Positions 1-7,107 of a stretch of DNA of 12,964 bases are shown piece by piece. The position numbers and the translations under genes were made by a program. The notes beneath the pieces were generated by a model. It saw only the letters and a list, made by a program, of their open reading frames with translations. It did not search any database and was not told where the DNA came from. Within the stretch, counting starts at the first letter, position 1. Each line of letters begins with the position of its first letter. The stretch is from PVC group bacterium (GTDB taxonomy: Bacteria > Verrucomicrobiota > Kiritimatiellia > SS1-B-03-39 > PXDE01): assembly GCA_003566475.1 (NCBI GenBank), contig PXDE01000432.1:1-12964 (forward strand), written 5' to 3'.

Positions 1-10
1 ACCCGGTTTT

Positions 11-56
11 GCAGGGGTTTTTGCGTGCAGGCCCGGAACTCGGGCTAGACCCCTGC
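11..56. repeat. Inverted repeat just past the 3' end of the first gene
   Basis: GCAGGGGT at 11-18 is repeated inverted as ACCCCTGC at 49-56, and between them GCCCG (31-35) faces CGGGC (41-45). The structure begins 3 nt beyond the stop codon of the minus-strand membrane protein gene, so it could act as its transcription terminator. In the minus direction it is followed by an A-rich rather than T-rich run, so a classical intrinsic terminator is not supported. It may simply be a dispersed palindromic repeat. The arms are seen directly; any function is inference. Confidence 0.4.
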
Positions 57-58
57 TC

Positions 59-2443
59 CTACGTCTTTGGGGCCAATCTCTCGCAGGCGAGCAGAGCCAC
101 CAGGTACGCGCCGGCCGCGACCCAGCCGGTGGCGGGGAGGCCGGTCTGCATGGCGAGGAGGGCGGCTAGGGGGGCGGCGAGGACGGAGAAGCAGCCGTTG
201 ACCCCCCAGGCCCAGGGGATGAGCCCGGGGCGGGAGGGTTCGAGCAGGCGCAACGCCAGCGGGAACGGCATGCCCAGAGCCACGGCGGGCGCCATGAGGA
301 TCGCCAGTCCCAGCGCGCCCCGCACCGGTCCCGCGAGAGGAAGGGTGGCCCGAAGCAGCGCGGGCTGCCCGAGCTGCGCGAGCACGATGATGGCCAGCAC
401 CGTCCCCAGCACCCGTCGCAGCGTCCGGGGCGTGGCGGGCAGCCGGGAGCTCAGGGCGCTGCCCGCGCCCATCCCGCACAACAGGGCGGCGATGACGCCC
501 GCCGCCGCGTACAGAGAGTGCCCCCAGTACAGCGTGAACCGCTGGATCCAGAGGATCTCGAGGGTCATGAACCCCAGTCCGATCCCCGCGAAGTACAGGA
601 GCCCGCCGCCCCGCCCGCCCCGGGGCAGGCCGCGGGCGGCCAGGGGCGCGAGAATCAGCAGGAACGCGGCCGCTCCCAGCACGACCACGATTGCCCCGAC
701 CAGTACCGAGCCCATCTCGATCCAGGCCAGGGTGCCGGTGGCGGTGAGGGCGCGGATCTCGTCGAGCCGGGTCCAGCGGATGAACTGGTGGAAATAGGGG
801 GCGTCGTCGGTGGGGGGGTCGATGCGGAACGGATAGGCGGCGGCGAAGGTTTCCCGGTCGCCGCGCAGAATGGCCTCGAAGCCTCGGTCGAGGGTGTCGT
901 CGTCGAGGACATGGCTGCGGGCCTGTTCGGAGAGGTCGTCGCCCAGGCGCCAGACGAAGTCGAAACCGAGCGGGTCCAGCGCGTCGCGGGTCCGGTGCCG
1001 GACGCGGTCGGGGTCCGGAATGGAACGCGCGGCGGCCACGGCCAGCATGTCCCAGCTCCGGGCCGCGACCACATGGCGGGCGGGGTCGGCCACGCCCTCG
1101 GCCCGCAGCGATTCGGCGAGCAGGGCGAGCAGGCGCAGGCTCTGGCGCGGCGGCTGGTCGAGCACCACGCTGAAGCCCAGCCAGCCGTCGGATTCCAGGG
1201 CCCGCCACATGGACCGGAAGGACTCGAGCGTGAGCAGGTAGTCCTCCTGGAGCGCCTGCACCCCCAGGCCGCCTCCGAAGGCGCCCTGGGGCGGAAGCAG
1301 GATGAGGTCGTAGGTTCGCGGCGGACGGCTCAGAAAGGCCCGGCCCTCGCCTACGGTCAGGTCGGCCCCGGGGTAGGCCCGGCCCAGCAGGCTGGCCACC
1401 GCGGGGTGGGGCTCGACCGCATCCACCTCCCGCGCCTCGCCGAGCACATGGCCGAGCAACGCGCCGCCTCCAGGATGGAGGACAAGCGCCCGCCCGGGGT
1501 CGGGGGCCACGAACAGGGGCAGGGCCTGCACGCTTTGGGCCAGCAGATGAGGGCTTCCGGCGGGGTCCGGGGGAAGGATGGCCCCGTAGCCATCCCCATT
1601 GCGGAACAGGTGGGGTGCGGGCGGGATCTCACCCGTGAACCCGAGACTCAGCCCGGGCGCATGGCGGAGGGCGGGGGCGACCACCTGCTGGATCCGCCCC
1701 ATGGGATGAGGGGCATCCTCGACGATCCGCGCCTCGGGAAGCTGGAGGGCGTAGGCGATGGGCTTGTAGGCGGAGCGGGGCGGGTCGGGGGCGGCCGTGG
1801 CCGCCAGCAGGCCGACGCCGGCCAGGCCGGCGCCCAGCACGAGAGGCCAGCGGCGGCGGCCGGACGTGCTGGCGAAGGCGAGGACGGCCGCCACGGCCAA
1901 AGCGGTGCCTAGAAGCGGCATGGCCTGCTCGGGATGGAGCAGGTGAAGCAGTCCGAGTCCCAGTCCGGCCCCCGCCGCCGAGCCGAGCAGGTTGGCGGCG
2001 TAGCGGCGGCCGATGGCGGCGGCGTCGCGCATGAACACCAGGCCGAGAAACAGCGCCGAGAAGAAGAAGGGAAGAAAGGCAAGGGCGGCGCTGGTGAGCA
2101 CCGGCGCCCAGGCCCGGGCGTCCACGAAGAGAAGCGGGAAGTCGGTGCGGGCGGCCGCCCGCTGGGCCGCCGGAAGGCCGAGCAGACAGCCGAGGGCGGC
2201 GGCCAGAAGCGAGGCGGGGAGCACCCGGTCGGCGTGGCGCAGCGACCAGGATCGGGTCAGGGCCAGCAGGGTGCCGCTGGACCCAAACCCGAGCAGAGCC
2301 AGCGAGATCACCACGAACGCGAAGTGATGCCCCTGGGTCTGGGCCAGGGCCTGCATCAGCGCCACCTGGAGCGCGATCAGCGCGGCGGAGGCCAGAGCGA
2401 CCGCGGCGTCGAGGGCCCTGGAGGATGGAGGAGGAGCGGGCAT
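59..2443 (-). CDS. Polytopic membrane protein with spermidine-synthase-like domain
   Basis: This 794-residue protein has a hydrophobic N-terminal half (segments at about 11-35, 40-62, 75-92, 112-138, 150-190 and 200-217). A spermidine-synthase-like Rossmann domain follows at about 315-560. The C-terminal membrane block spans about 575-785. Visible family features are the glycine-rich SAM-type loop HPGGG (323-327), DAVEPHP (341-347), DDAPYFHQF (546-554) and the membrane motifs FAGIGLGFMTLEI and WAWGVNG. It resembles the large group of membrane-bound SpeE-like proteins of unknown function. The aminopropyltransferase motif that normally reads YD-x-I-x-x-D-x-x-D-P is here YDLILLPPQ (378-386), without the acidic residues, so polyamine synthesis is unlikely. 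I chose ATG 2443 because translation upstream of it is low-complexity and repeat-derived; no good ribosome binding site is visible. The gene stands alone, divergent from the toxin-antitoxin pair. Confidence 0.85.
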   Translation of the reverse strand: MPAPPPSSRALDAAVALASAALIALQVALMQALAQTQGHHFAFVVISLALLGFGSSGTLLALTRSWSLRHADRVLPASLLAAALGCLLGLPAAQRAAARTDFPLLFVDARAWAPVLTSAALAFLPFFFSALFLGLVFMRDAAAIGRRYAANLLGSAAGAGLGLGLLHLLHPEQAMPLLGTALAVAAVLAFASTSGRRRWPLVLGAGLAGVGLLAATAAPDPPRSAYKPIAYALQLPEARIVEDAPHPMGRIQQVVAPALRHAPGLSLGFTGEIPPAPHLFRNGDGYGAILPPDPAGSPHLLAQSVQALPLFVAPDPGRALVLHPGGGALLGHVLGEAREVDAVEPHPAVASLLGRAYPGADLTVGEGRAFLSRPPRTYDLILLPPQGAFGGGLGVQALQEDYLLTLESFRSMWRALESDGWLGFSVVLDQPPRQSLRLLALLAESLRAEGVADPARHVVAARSWDMLAVAAARSIPDPDRVRHRTRDALDPLGFDFVWRLGDDLSEQARSHVLDDDTLDRGFEAILRGDRETFAAAYPFRIDPPTDDAPYFHQFIRWTRLDEIRALTATGTLAWIEMGSVLVGAIVVVLGAAAFLLILAPLAARGLPRGGRGGGLLYFAGIGLGFMTLEILWIQRFTLYWGHSLYAAAGVIAALLCGMGAGSALSSRLPATPRTLRRVLGTVLAIIVLAQLGQPALLRATLPLAGPVRGALGLAILMAPAVALGMPFPLALRLLEPSRPGLIPWAWGVNGCFSVLAAPLAALLAMQTGLPATGWVAAGAYLVALLACERLAPKT

Positions 2444-2453
2444 AAGAGGAGAT

Positions 2454-2471
2454 GGTGACCGGTGACCGGTG
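2454..2471. repeat. GGTGACC tandem microrepeat
   Basis: Two full copies of GGTGACC plus a partial third lie just upstream of the membrane protein start. Related 7-bp-periodic tracts (GTGATCA or GTTCAGG variants) occur at 5341-5370, 8344-8367 and 12743-12764, each upstream of a minus-strand gene. A further small inverted repeat, CGCTTGC/GCAAGCG, lies at 2483-2489 and 2502-2508. No gene is visible between 2444 and 2643. Confidence 0.6.
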
Positions 2472-2582
2472 CCTGCTTGATACGCTTGCGGCCTGGGGCG
2501 TGCAAGCGGGGAACTCTCAGGAACCCGCATGCGAGCCGTGCCCGAGTCCCTGCCTCCGCAGGGTTGTCCGGCCATGGGCAGA

Positions 2583-2611
2583 TTGACGACAAAGGACAAA
2601 CAGACTAGTTT
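2583..2611 (+). promoter_or_regulatory. Candidate promoter of the Phd/VapC pair
   Basis: TTGACG at 2583-2588 is close to a sigma-70 -35 box. A 17-nt spacer leads to TAGTTT at 2606-2611, a weak -10 match. Position and spacing suit transcription of the antitoxin gene that starts at 2644. This is a pattern match only. Confidence 0.4.
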
Positions 2612-2620
2612 GGTCTAGTC
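2603..2620. promoter_or_regulatory. Palindromic operator candidate upstream of phd
   Basis: GACTAG at 2603-2608 and CTAGTC at 2615-2620 form a perfect inverted repeat around a 6-nt spacer. It overlaps the candidate -10 box and lies 23 nt before the antitoxin start. Phd-family antitoxins repress their own operons by binding short palindromes in this position, so this is the likely autoregulatory site. The palindrome is seen directly; binding is inferred. Confidence 0.5.
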
Positions 2621-2643
2621 AATTCCAGTCCGGGAGATCCGCC

Positions 2644-2895
2644 ATGCAGACCACCTCGTTGTTCGACGCCAAGACGCACCTGTCCCGCCTTGTGGAGAGC
2701 CTTGTTTCCGGCGAGGAGGATGAGGTGATCATCTCCAGGCACGGGAAGCCGGTCGCACGCCTCACCGCCCTTCCGCATGCGGACGTGACGAAGCGGATCG
2801 GCCTCGCGGCGGGTCGGTTCAAGGTGCCCGACGACATCGACGTCGACAACCCCCGGATCGCCAAGCTCTTCGCCTCCGGCAGGGCCACGCCATGA
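2644..2895 (+). CDS. Phd/YefM-family antitoxin
   Basis: This 83-residue protein has the Phd/YefM layout. The N-terminal DNA-binding and dimerisation part contains FDAKTHLSRLVE (7-18) and the characteristic strand EVIISRHGKPVARL (27-40). A C-terminal tail with GRFKVPDDIDVDNPRIAKLF (57-76) matches the toxin-wrapping region of antitoxins paired with this kind of VapC. The start is set by GGGAG at 2632-2636, 7 nt before the ATG. Its TGA overlaps the toxin ATG in an ATGA (2892-2895), so translation is coupled. It should neutralise the PIN toxin by direct contact and repress its own promoter, probably through the palindrome at 2603-2620. Length is typical and nothing looks broken. Confidence 0.93.
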   Translation: MQTTSLFDAKTHLSRLVESLVSGEEDEVIISRHGKPVARLTALPHADVTKRIGLAAGRFKVPDDIDVDNPRIAKLFASGRATP

Positions 2896-3278
2896 GGCTC
2901 CTCCTCGACACCCATGTCGCCCTCTGGGCCCTCACCGGGAGCCCCCGGCTCTCCGCCCGGGCTCGCGAACTGATCGGGGACGGCGCCAACGAAGTGGTGG
3001 TCAGCGCGGCGACCGTCTGGGAGATTGCCATCAAACACAGCCTGGCCCGAACGACGATGCCGGTGTCCGGGGAGGAGGCCGCCCGGCTGTTCTCGGAGGC
3101 GGGGTATATCGAGCTCCCGGTCACCGCCGCGCATGCCGCCGCCACCGAGAGGCTCCCTCCCCTCCATGCCGATCCCTTCGACCGGATCCTCGTGGCTCAG
3201 GCCATCGCCGAGCCTCTCCGCCTACTCACGCACGACCGCGCCATCTGCGCGTACGCCGGTCCCATCGAACGGGTGTAA
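2892..3278 (+). CDS. vapC: VapC-like PIN-domain toxin ribonuclease
   Basis: This 128-residue single PIN domain carries all the acidic metal-ligand positions of the family: D6 in LLLDTHVALW, E44 in TVWEIAIK, D94 in HADPFDRILVAQA and D115 in LLTHDRAI. VapC toxins are Mg- or Mn-dependent endoribonucleases, many of which cleave tRNA or rRNA and halt translation. The WEIAIK and HADPFDR wording belongs to the PIN group usually paired with Phd/YefM-type antitoxins, which agrees with the gene it overlaps by 4 nt. The length is normal and the active site intact, so the system is probably functional. It ends 36 nt from the stop codon of the convergent aldo/keto reductase gene. No terminator is evident between them. 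Confidence 0.93.
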   Translation: MRLLLDTHVALWALTGSPRLSARARELIGDGANEVVVSAATVWEIAIKHSLARTTMPVSGEEAARLFSEAGYIELPVTAAHAAATERLPPLHADPFDRILVAQAIAEPLRLLTHDRAICAYAGPIERV

Positions 3279-3314
3279 CGCCAAGGCCGCCAAACCCAGT
3301 GCGTCGTCTCAGGG

Positions 3315-4286
3315 CTACCGGTCGCTCCGCAGCTCCAGCCAGGCGATCTCCTCGGGCGTGAGGCCGACGTCGAGGGCGGCGAGGTTCTGCTCGATCTCCT
3401 CCACGGTGCGGCAGCCGACTAGCGGGCGCACGTCGAAGGGCTGGCTGACCACGTAGGCGAGGGCGATCTGGGGCAGGGTGAGCCCCTTCTCCCGGCTCAG
3501 GGTCTCGGCCCGGTCCAGCCGCTGGAAGTTGTCCTCGCGGGCATAGCAGCGCACGGCCAGGGTGTCGAACGTGCTGTCGAACGAGTCCAGGTTGTCGCGC
3601 CGGAACCGGCCCGAGAAGAAGCCGCCGGCCAGGCTGGACCAGGGGATGACGGTCATCCCGGCCTGGGCGTACCAGGCCCGGGCCGCCTCGCCCGCCGGGC
3701 CGCCGATGGACACGCACTCCGGCCAGGGCTCCTCGTGCTGGGCGGCCAGGCTGAAGTTGGGGCTGCTCACCGCGAAGGGGGTCAGGCCGTGCTCCTTCGC
3801 ATAGGCGTTGGCCTCGGCCAGGCGTTCGTGGGTCCAGTTGGACCCGCCGTAGGCGAGGATGCGGCCCGCCTCCCGGTGCTGGTGGAGCGTCTCCACGATG
3901 GGGCCCACCGGCGCCGACGGATCGTCGCGGTGGAGCACGAAGAGGTCGAGGTAGTCGGTCTTCATGCGGGCCAGGCAGTCGTGGATGTCGGCGGTGATGT
4001 CGAAGGGGGTCACCCGCCTGCGGTCCGCGTTGTGGTGGGCGCCCTTGGCCAGGACGTTGACCTTCTCCCGGTTGCCCCGGGAGGCGATCCAGCCGCCCAG
4101 CAGGCGGTCCACCTTGCCGTTGCCGTAGACGTGGGCGGTGTCGAAGGTGTTGATGCCCCGGGCGAAGAACGCGTCGAACAGGGCGTAGGCGGGCTCGGGG
4201 TCGTCCACCGACCCCAGCATCATCGCGCCCTGGACGATGGGGGAGACGGGATTGCGGAGACCGGGGATGGCGGGGGCGAGGGTCAT
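3315..4286 (-). CDS. Aldo/keto reductase
   Basis: This 323-residue (beta/alpha)8 oxidoreductase is of normal length. The catalytic tetrad is visible: D49 and Y54 in NTFDTAHVYGNGK, K81 in VLAKGAH and H119 in LFVLHRDD. The C-terminal part retains cofactor-binding features such as IPWSSLAGGFFSGR and VRPLVGCRTVEEIEQNL. Such enzymes reduce aldehydes or ketones with NADPH; the substrate cannot be read from sequence. Translation starts at ATG 4286, overlapping the TGA of the upstream Gfo/Idh/MocA gene by 4 nt. The two are therefore co-transcribed and coupled, which suggests paired redox steps on a sugar or polyol. The frame stays open upstream into the neighbouring gene, but that extension is out-of-frame shadow sequence. 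Confidence 0.92.
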   Translation of the reverse strand: MTLAPAIPGLRNPVSPIVQGAMMLGSVDDPEPAYALFDAFFARGINTFDTAHVYGNGKVDRLLGGWIASRGNREKVNVLAKGAHHNADRRRVTPFDITADIHDCLARMKTDYLDLFVLHRDDPSAPVGPIVETLHQHREAGRILAYGGSNWTHERLAEANAYAKEHGLTPFAVSSPNFSLAAQHEEPWPECVSIGGPAGEAARAWYAQAGMTVIPWSSLAGGFFSGRFRRDNLDSFDSTFDTLAVRCYAREDNFQRLDRAETLSREKGLTLPQIALAYVVSQPFDVRPLVGCRTVEEIEQNLAALDVGLTPEEIAWLELRSDR

Positions 4287-5281
4287 GAACGCTCCTGGGG
4301 GTAGGCGAGGCCCCAGAGGGCCCGGATGCGGTCGAGGGTTTCCATGGTGGCGACGGTTTCGGCCCAGGGGATCACCGGGCTTTCCAGCAGGCCTTTGCGG
4401 AGGCAGCGGGCGGCCTCGTCGGCCTCGCAGGTGTAGCCGTTGCCCGGGTAGGGCAGGTCCATCTCCTCGGTGGACTTCCCGGCGGTAAGGATCAGCCGGG
4501 TGCCTTTCCACCAATGGGAGGGCAGGCGGATCGACCCTTCGGTCCCGTAGAGGGTGGCCTCGTGCTTCGTGCTCGTGCGTACGCCGGACACGCAGGAGGC
4601 GAGGCGGCCGCCGGGGAACCGGAGGCTCCAGGCGGCCTGCTCGTCCACGCCGGTCTCGCCGAGATGGGCCAGGCCGGCCACGTCCTCCGGCGCGTCCTCG
4701 AACACCCAGTGGGCGAGGGACGCGCAGTAGACGCCGACATCGAGCAGCCCGCCTCCGCCCAAGGCAAGATTGAGCAGCCGGCTCTCCGGGTTCCAGCCGG
4801 CGCGGAAGGCGAAGTCGGCCACGAGCAGGCGCGGCTCGCCGATGGCTCCGGCCCGGATCAGCTCGCGGGTCCTGGCCAGCACGGGCAGGCATCGGGTCCA
4901 CATGGCCTCCATCAGGAACACGCCCTTCTCGCGGGCCCGCTCCACCACCGTCCGGGCCTCGGCCGCGTTGAGCGTGAACGGCTTCTCGCAGAGCACGGCC
5001 TTGCCGTGGTCGAGGCAGAGGATGGCGTTCTCCGCGTGCATGGGGTGCGGGGTGGAGATGTAGATGATGTCCACCTCGGGGTCCGCCACCAGCGCCTCGT
5101 AGGAGGCATGGCGGTTCGGCGCGTCGAACCGGTCGGCGAAGGCGTCGGCGCTGGGCTGGGCCCGCGACCCCACCGCGACCAGCCGCGCCCCGGTGGCGGC
5201 CTTCAGCCCCTCCGCGAACTTCCCGGCGATGTTCCCGGTCCCCAGAATGCCCCAGCGGATCTCGTTCCCTTCCTTCGTCAT
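4283..5281 (-). CDS. Gfo/Idh/MocA family oxidoreductase
   Basis: This 332-residue NAD(P)-dependent dehydrogenase has an N-terminal Rossmann fold opening with RWGILGTGNIAGKF (9-22). The family signature EKP is at 99-101, and a C-terminal alpha/beta domain contains the GGGGLLDVGVY segment. That segment and the overall wording resemble the dihydrodiol dehydrogenase or anhydrofructose reductase-like branch, which acts on sugars and cyclic polyols; the exact substrate is unknown. Two ATGs lie in tandem at 5284 and 5281. GAGGAG at 5286-5291 sits 1 nt from the first and 4 nt from the second, so I prefer 5281. The first gene of a two-gene operon, it overlaps the aldo/keto reductase by ATGA. Its upstream region is a block of dispersed repeats with no clear promoter. 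Confidence 0.9.
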   Translation of the reverse strand: MTKEGNEIRWGILGTGNIAGKFAEGLKAATGARLVAVGSRAQPSADAFADRFDAPNRHASYEALVADPEVDIIYISTPHPMHAENAILCLDHGKAVLCEKPFTLNAAEARTVVERAREKGVFLMEAMWTRCLPVLARTRELIRAGAIGEPRLLVADFAFRAGWNPESRLLNLALGGGGLLDVGVYCASLAHWVFEDAPEDVAGLAHLGETGVDEQAAWSLRFPGGRLASCVSGVRTSTKHEATLYGTEGSIRLPSHWWKGTRLILTAGKSTEEMDLPYPGNGYTCEADEAARCLRKGLLESPVIPWAETVATMETLDRIRALWGLAYPQERS

Positions 5282-5285
5282 CATG

Positions 5286-5291
5286 CTCCTC
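5286..5291 (-). promoter_or_regulatory. Ribosome binding site of the Gfo/Idh/MocA gene
   Basis: On the minus strand GAGGAG precedes two consecutive ATG codons. Its distance (1 nt versus 4 nt) favours the second ATG at 5281 over the first at 5284. Confidence 0.6.
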
Positions 5292-5340
5292 TTGAGGTGT
5301 GCTCGAACAAAGAAGGGGCAGGCTAACGGACGAGGGACGC

Positions 5341-5402
5341 GGTGACCAGTAATCAGTGATCGGTGGTCAGGGAGGGCCGCTGGACCGCTGGGCTCAGCCG
5401 GG
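5341..5402. repeat. Dispersed repeat: 7-bp-periodic tract plus GGCCGCTGG block
   Basis: A degenerate tandem tract of GTGATCA-like units at 5341-5370 runs into GGGCCGCTGG, a variable stretch and AGCCGG (5373-5402). The same order, with GGGCCGCTGG and then GGGCCAGCCGG, occurs at 8391-8420 upstream of the DUF547 gene. It begins about 60 nt upstream of the Gfo/Idh/MocA start. This looks like modular dispersed repeat DNA, not a gene. Confidence 0.55.
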
Positions 5403-5431
5403 ACAGGGGGAGAGACAGGCCGCTGCGCGGC

Positions 5432-5460
5432 GGGGATTGGGGATTGGTTTAACTGGGGGG
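5432..5460. repeat. GGGGATTG tandem repeat, copy 1
   Basis: GGGGATT repeats in tandem and is followed by an AACTGGGGGG tail. A close relative with three units and the tail CATTGGGGGGG lies at 12706-12740, directly upstream of the arsM-like gene. The shared order of tandem units and tail indicates one dispersed element. Confidence 0.6.
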
Positions 5461-5529
5461 AGCGCCTGTCCTGTCGCCATTCGCTATCGCTATCGATTCT
5501 CGCGGCTCGGATGGGGGCGCGAGGAGCCT

Positions 5530-5557
5530 CGGAACCGCAGAATGTCGAACGTCGAAC
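5530..5557. repeat. AATGTCGAACGTCGAA dispersed repeat, copy 1
   Basis: AACCGCAGAATGTCGAACG and the following GTCGAAC match the copies at 8601-8640 and 12897-12936 (23 of 25 and 24 of 25 positions over 5533-5557). Translated in reverse it gives the FDILRF-like wording I recall from many intergenic false genes in PVC-group assemblies. It lies in the gene-free stretch 5285-5702, which otherwise holds only repeats and unassigned sequence. Confidence 0.65.
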
Positions 5558-5570
5558 GGGGCAGCCAGTA

Positions 5571-5593
5571 CCTCGCTGTCTGTGACAGCGAGG
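5571..5593. repeat. Perfect 10-bp hairpin between operons
   Basis: CCTCGCTGTC, a TGT loop and GACAGCGAGG form a perfect stem. It lies 110 nt beyond the stop codon of the minus-strand glycosyltransferase gene and could end its transcript. There is no T-tract on either side, so it is a weak terminator candidate and may be a dispersed palindrome. Confidence 0.5.
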
Positions 5594-5702
5594 ACGCATG
5601 TGTGGCGCCTGGCTGGAGGAAGGCTTGACCATGGCTTCTCTTCCGCCCAGGCCTACGCGCGTCCGGCACGGGGTCGCCCATGACACCGGTCTCGCCCGGC
5701 GT

Positions 5703-7100
5703 TCACGTGTCCTCCAGGCCCACCTTCGCGTCGGCCAGACGTTGCGCGAGTTCGGGTTCCTTGCCGTGGGTCCGGGGCGGTGGCCGGTCCGGGCCGGAGG
5801 GCGGGCGGAGACGGGCCAGGCGAACGGGGGAGATGCCGAGACGGTGGCCGAGCAGGATGGTCTGATGCCGCAGACAGGTGCGGAACACCCCCTCGTCGCG
5901 CCAGCGCCGTCCCGAGGTGGCGGCGGCTTCCGGGGCGATGACCACCCGGCCCCGGCGCCGGAGCTGGCGGATGAGGTGCACATCCTCGAGGATCGGCCAC
6001 TCCGGATAGCCCCCGAGGCTCTCGAACACGAAGCGGCGCATGAACAGCCCCTGATCCCCGTAGGGCAGCCGAAACGCGGCGTTGCGGAAACGGACCATGC
6101 GCTCGATCAGAGCCCCGCCCGCGATCCGGTCGCGCAAAGCGAACCGGAAGGCCCCCGCGGCCACCCCAGGCCGGGCCAGGTGGTCGGCGACCAGGGCGCA
6201 GCAGCGGGCGGGGGGCTCCGTGTCGGCATGGAGGAACAGCAGGAACTCCCCGGTGGCCAGCCGCGCCGCGCGGTTCATCTGCACGCCCCGGCCCCGGGGG
6301 CTCTCGACCACCCGGGCCCCGTGCATCCGGGCCACCTCGCGGGTGCCGTCGCGGCTGCCTCCGTCCGCCACCAGCACCTCGTGGGGACGGGCCTCGGTCA
6401 GGCGGGGCAGAAGCCGGGTCAGGCAGACGGCCTCGTTGAGCGCGGGGATGATCACCGACACCCTCCGGCCCTCGTCGAGGGCGGCGTGGGCGTCGGGCAG
6501 GTCGTCGGGCGTGTCCACATCCGGGAGCGCGGGCAGGAGGATGTAGGAGCAACCGGCCGCCGTGGCCTGGCCCAGGCTGGCCGCGAGCACCTCCGGGCCG
6601 CCCCAGGCGATGCCGTCGAAAATGGCCGGACAGGGCCGGGTCATGCCGACCAGCACATAGCCCCCGTCTTCGGCGGGCACGAACACCAGCGGCGTCCGGT
6701 CCAGGGCTGCCCGGGCGGCGAGCAGGGTCCGCTCGTCCATGCGCGGGCAGTCCGTTCCGATCACCAGCACCTTGCGGGCCCCCCGCGCGAACTCCGCCTC
6801 CGTGGCCCGGGCCATCCGCTCCCCGAGGTCGCCCTCGCCCTGGGGGGAGGAGGCCAGCGGTCCCAGCCAGACCCGCATCTCGGCCGGGGTGGCGTCCTCG
6901 GCCAGAACCTTCACCCGGAGGTTGGGGTCGGCTGTCCCCAAGGCCCAGGCTCGGCCCGCCACCTGCCCGGCCATGGCCCGCTGCAAGTCCGTCGCCCCCT
7001 CCGCCCCCAGCGCCGGGATGAGCCGGCTCTTGACCCGGCCGGGCCGGGGGTAGCGGGTGAAGATCAGAATGGTGTCGAAGGGCATGGGGTTCGTGTGCAT
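5703..7100 (-). CDS. Fused TIGR04282/TIGR04283 arsenosugar-type glycosyltransferase
   Basis: This 465-residue protein joins two families that usually occur as separate neighbouring genes. Residues 9-210 are a DUF2064/TIGR04282 nucleotidyl- or glycosyltransferase-like domain, with FTRYPRPGRVKSRL (14-27), GTDCP (115-119) and AEDGGYVLVG (143-152). Residues 213-430 are a GT2-type TIGR04283 domain, with VSVIIPALNEA (214-224), VADGGSRDGT (244-253), the metal-binding-like FLHADTEPP (289-297), GDQGLFMRR (348-356) and ILEDVHL (370-376). A charged tail follows. Both families are annotated with arsenosugar biosynthesis because they co-occur with ArsS and ArsM, which lie 3.7 kb away here. The acceptor and sugar donor are unknown. 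It starts 7 nt after the TVP38-family gene stop, so it is the last gene of that operon. A second in-frame ATG at 7085 is possible. Confidence 0.9.
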   Translation of the reverse strand: MHTNPMPFDTILIFTRYPRPGRVKSRLIPALGAEGATDLQRAMAGQVAGRAWALGTADPNLRVKVLAEDATPAEMRVWLGPLASSPQGEGDLGERMARATEAEFARGARKVLVIGTDCPRMDERTLLAARAALDRTPLVFVPAEDGGYVLVGMTRPCPAIFDGIAWGGPEVLAASLGQATAAGCSYILLPALPDVDTPDDLPDAHAALDEGRRVSVIIPALNEAVCLTRLLPRLTEARPHEVLVADGGSRDGTREVARMHGARVVESPRGRGVQMNRAARLATGEFLLFLHADTEPPARCCALVADHLARPGVAAGAFRFALRDRIAGGALIERMVRFRNAAFRLPYGDQGLFMRRFVFESLGGYPEWPILEDVHLIRQLRRRGRVVIAPEAAATSGRRWRDEGVFRTCLRHQTILLGHRLGISPVRLARLRPPSGPDRPPPRTHGKEPELAQRLADAKVGLEDT

Positions 7101-7107
7101 GCCTGCG

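Noticed and set aside
518..1912. Plus-strand open frame (464 codons) opposite the membrane protein
   Set aside because: Antisense shadow. The minus-strand frame has coherent membrane segments and family motifs.
2444..2599. N-terminal extension of the membrane protein to position 2599
   Set aside because: The extra 52 codons cross a tandem microrepeat and give no family-like sequence. ATG 2443 begins just before the first membrane segment.
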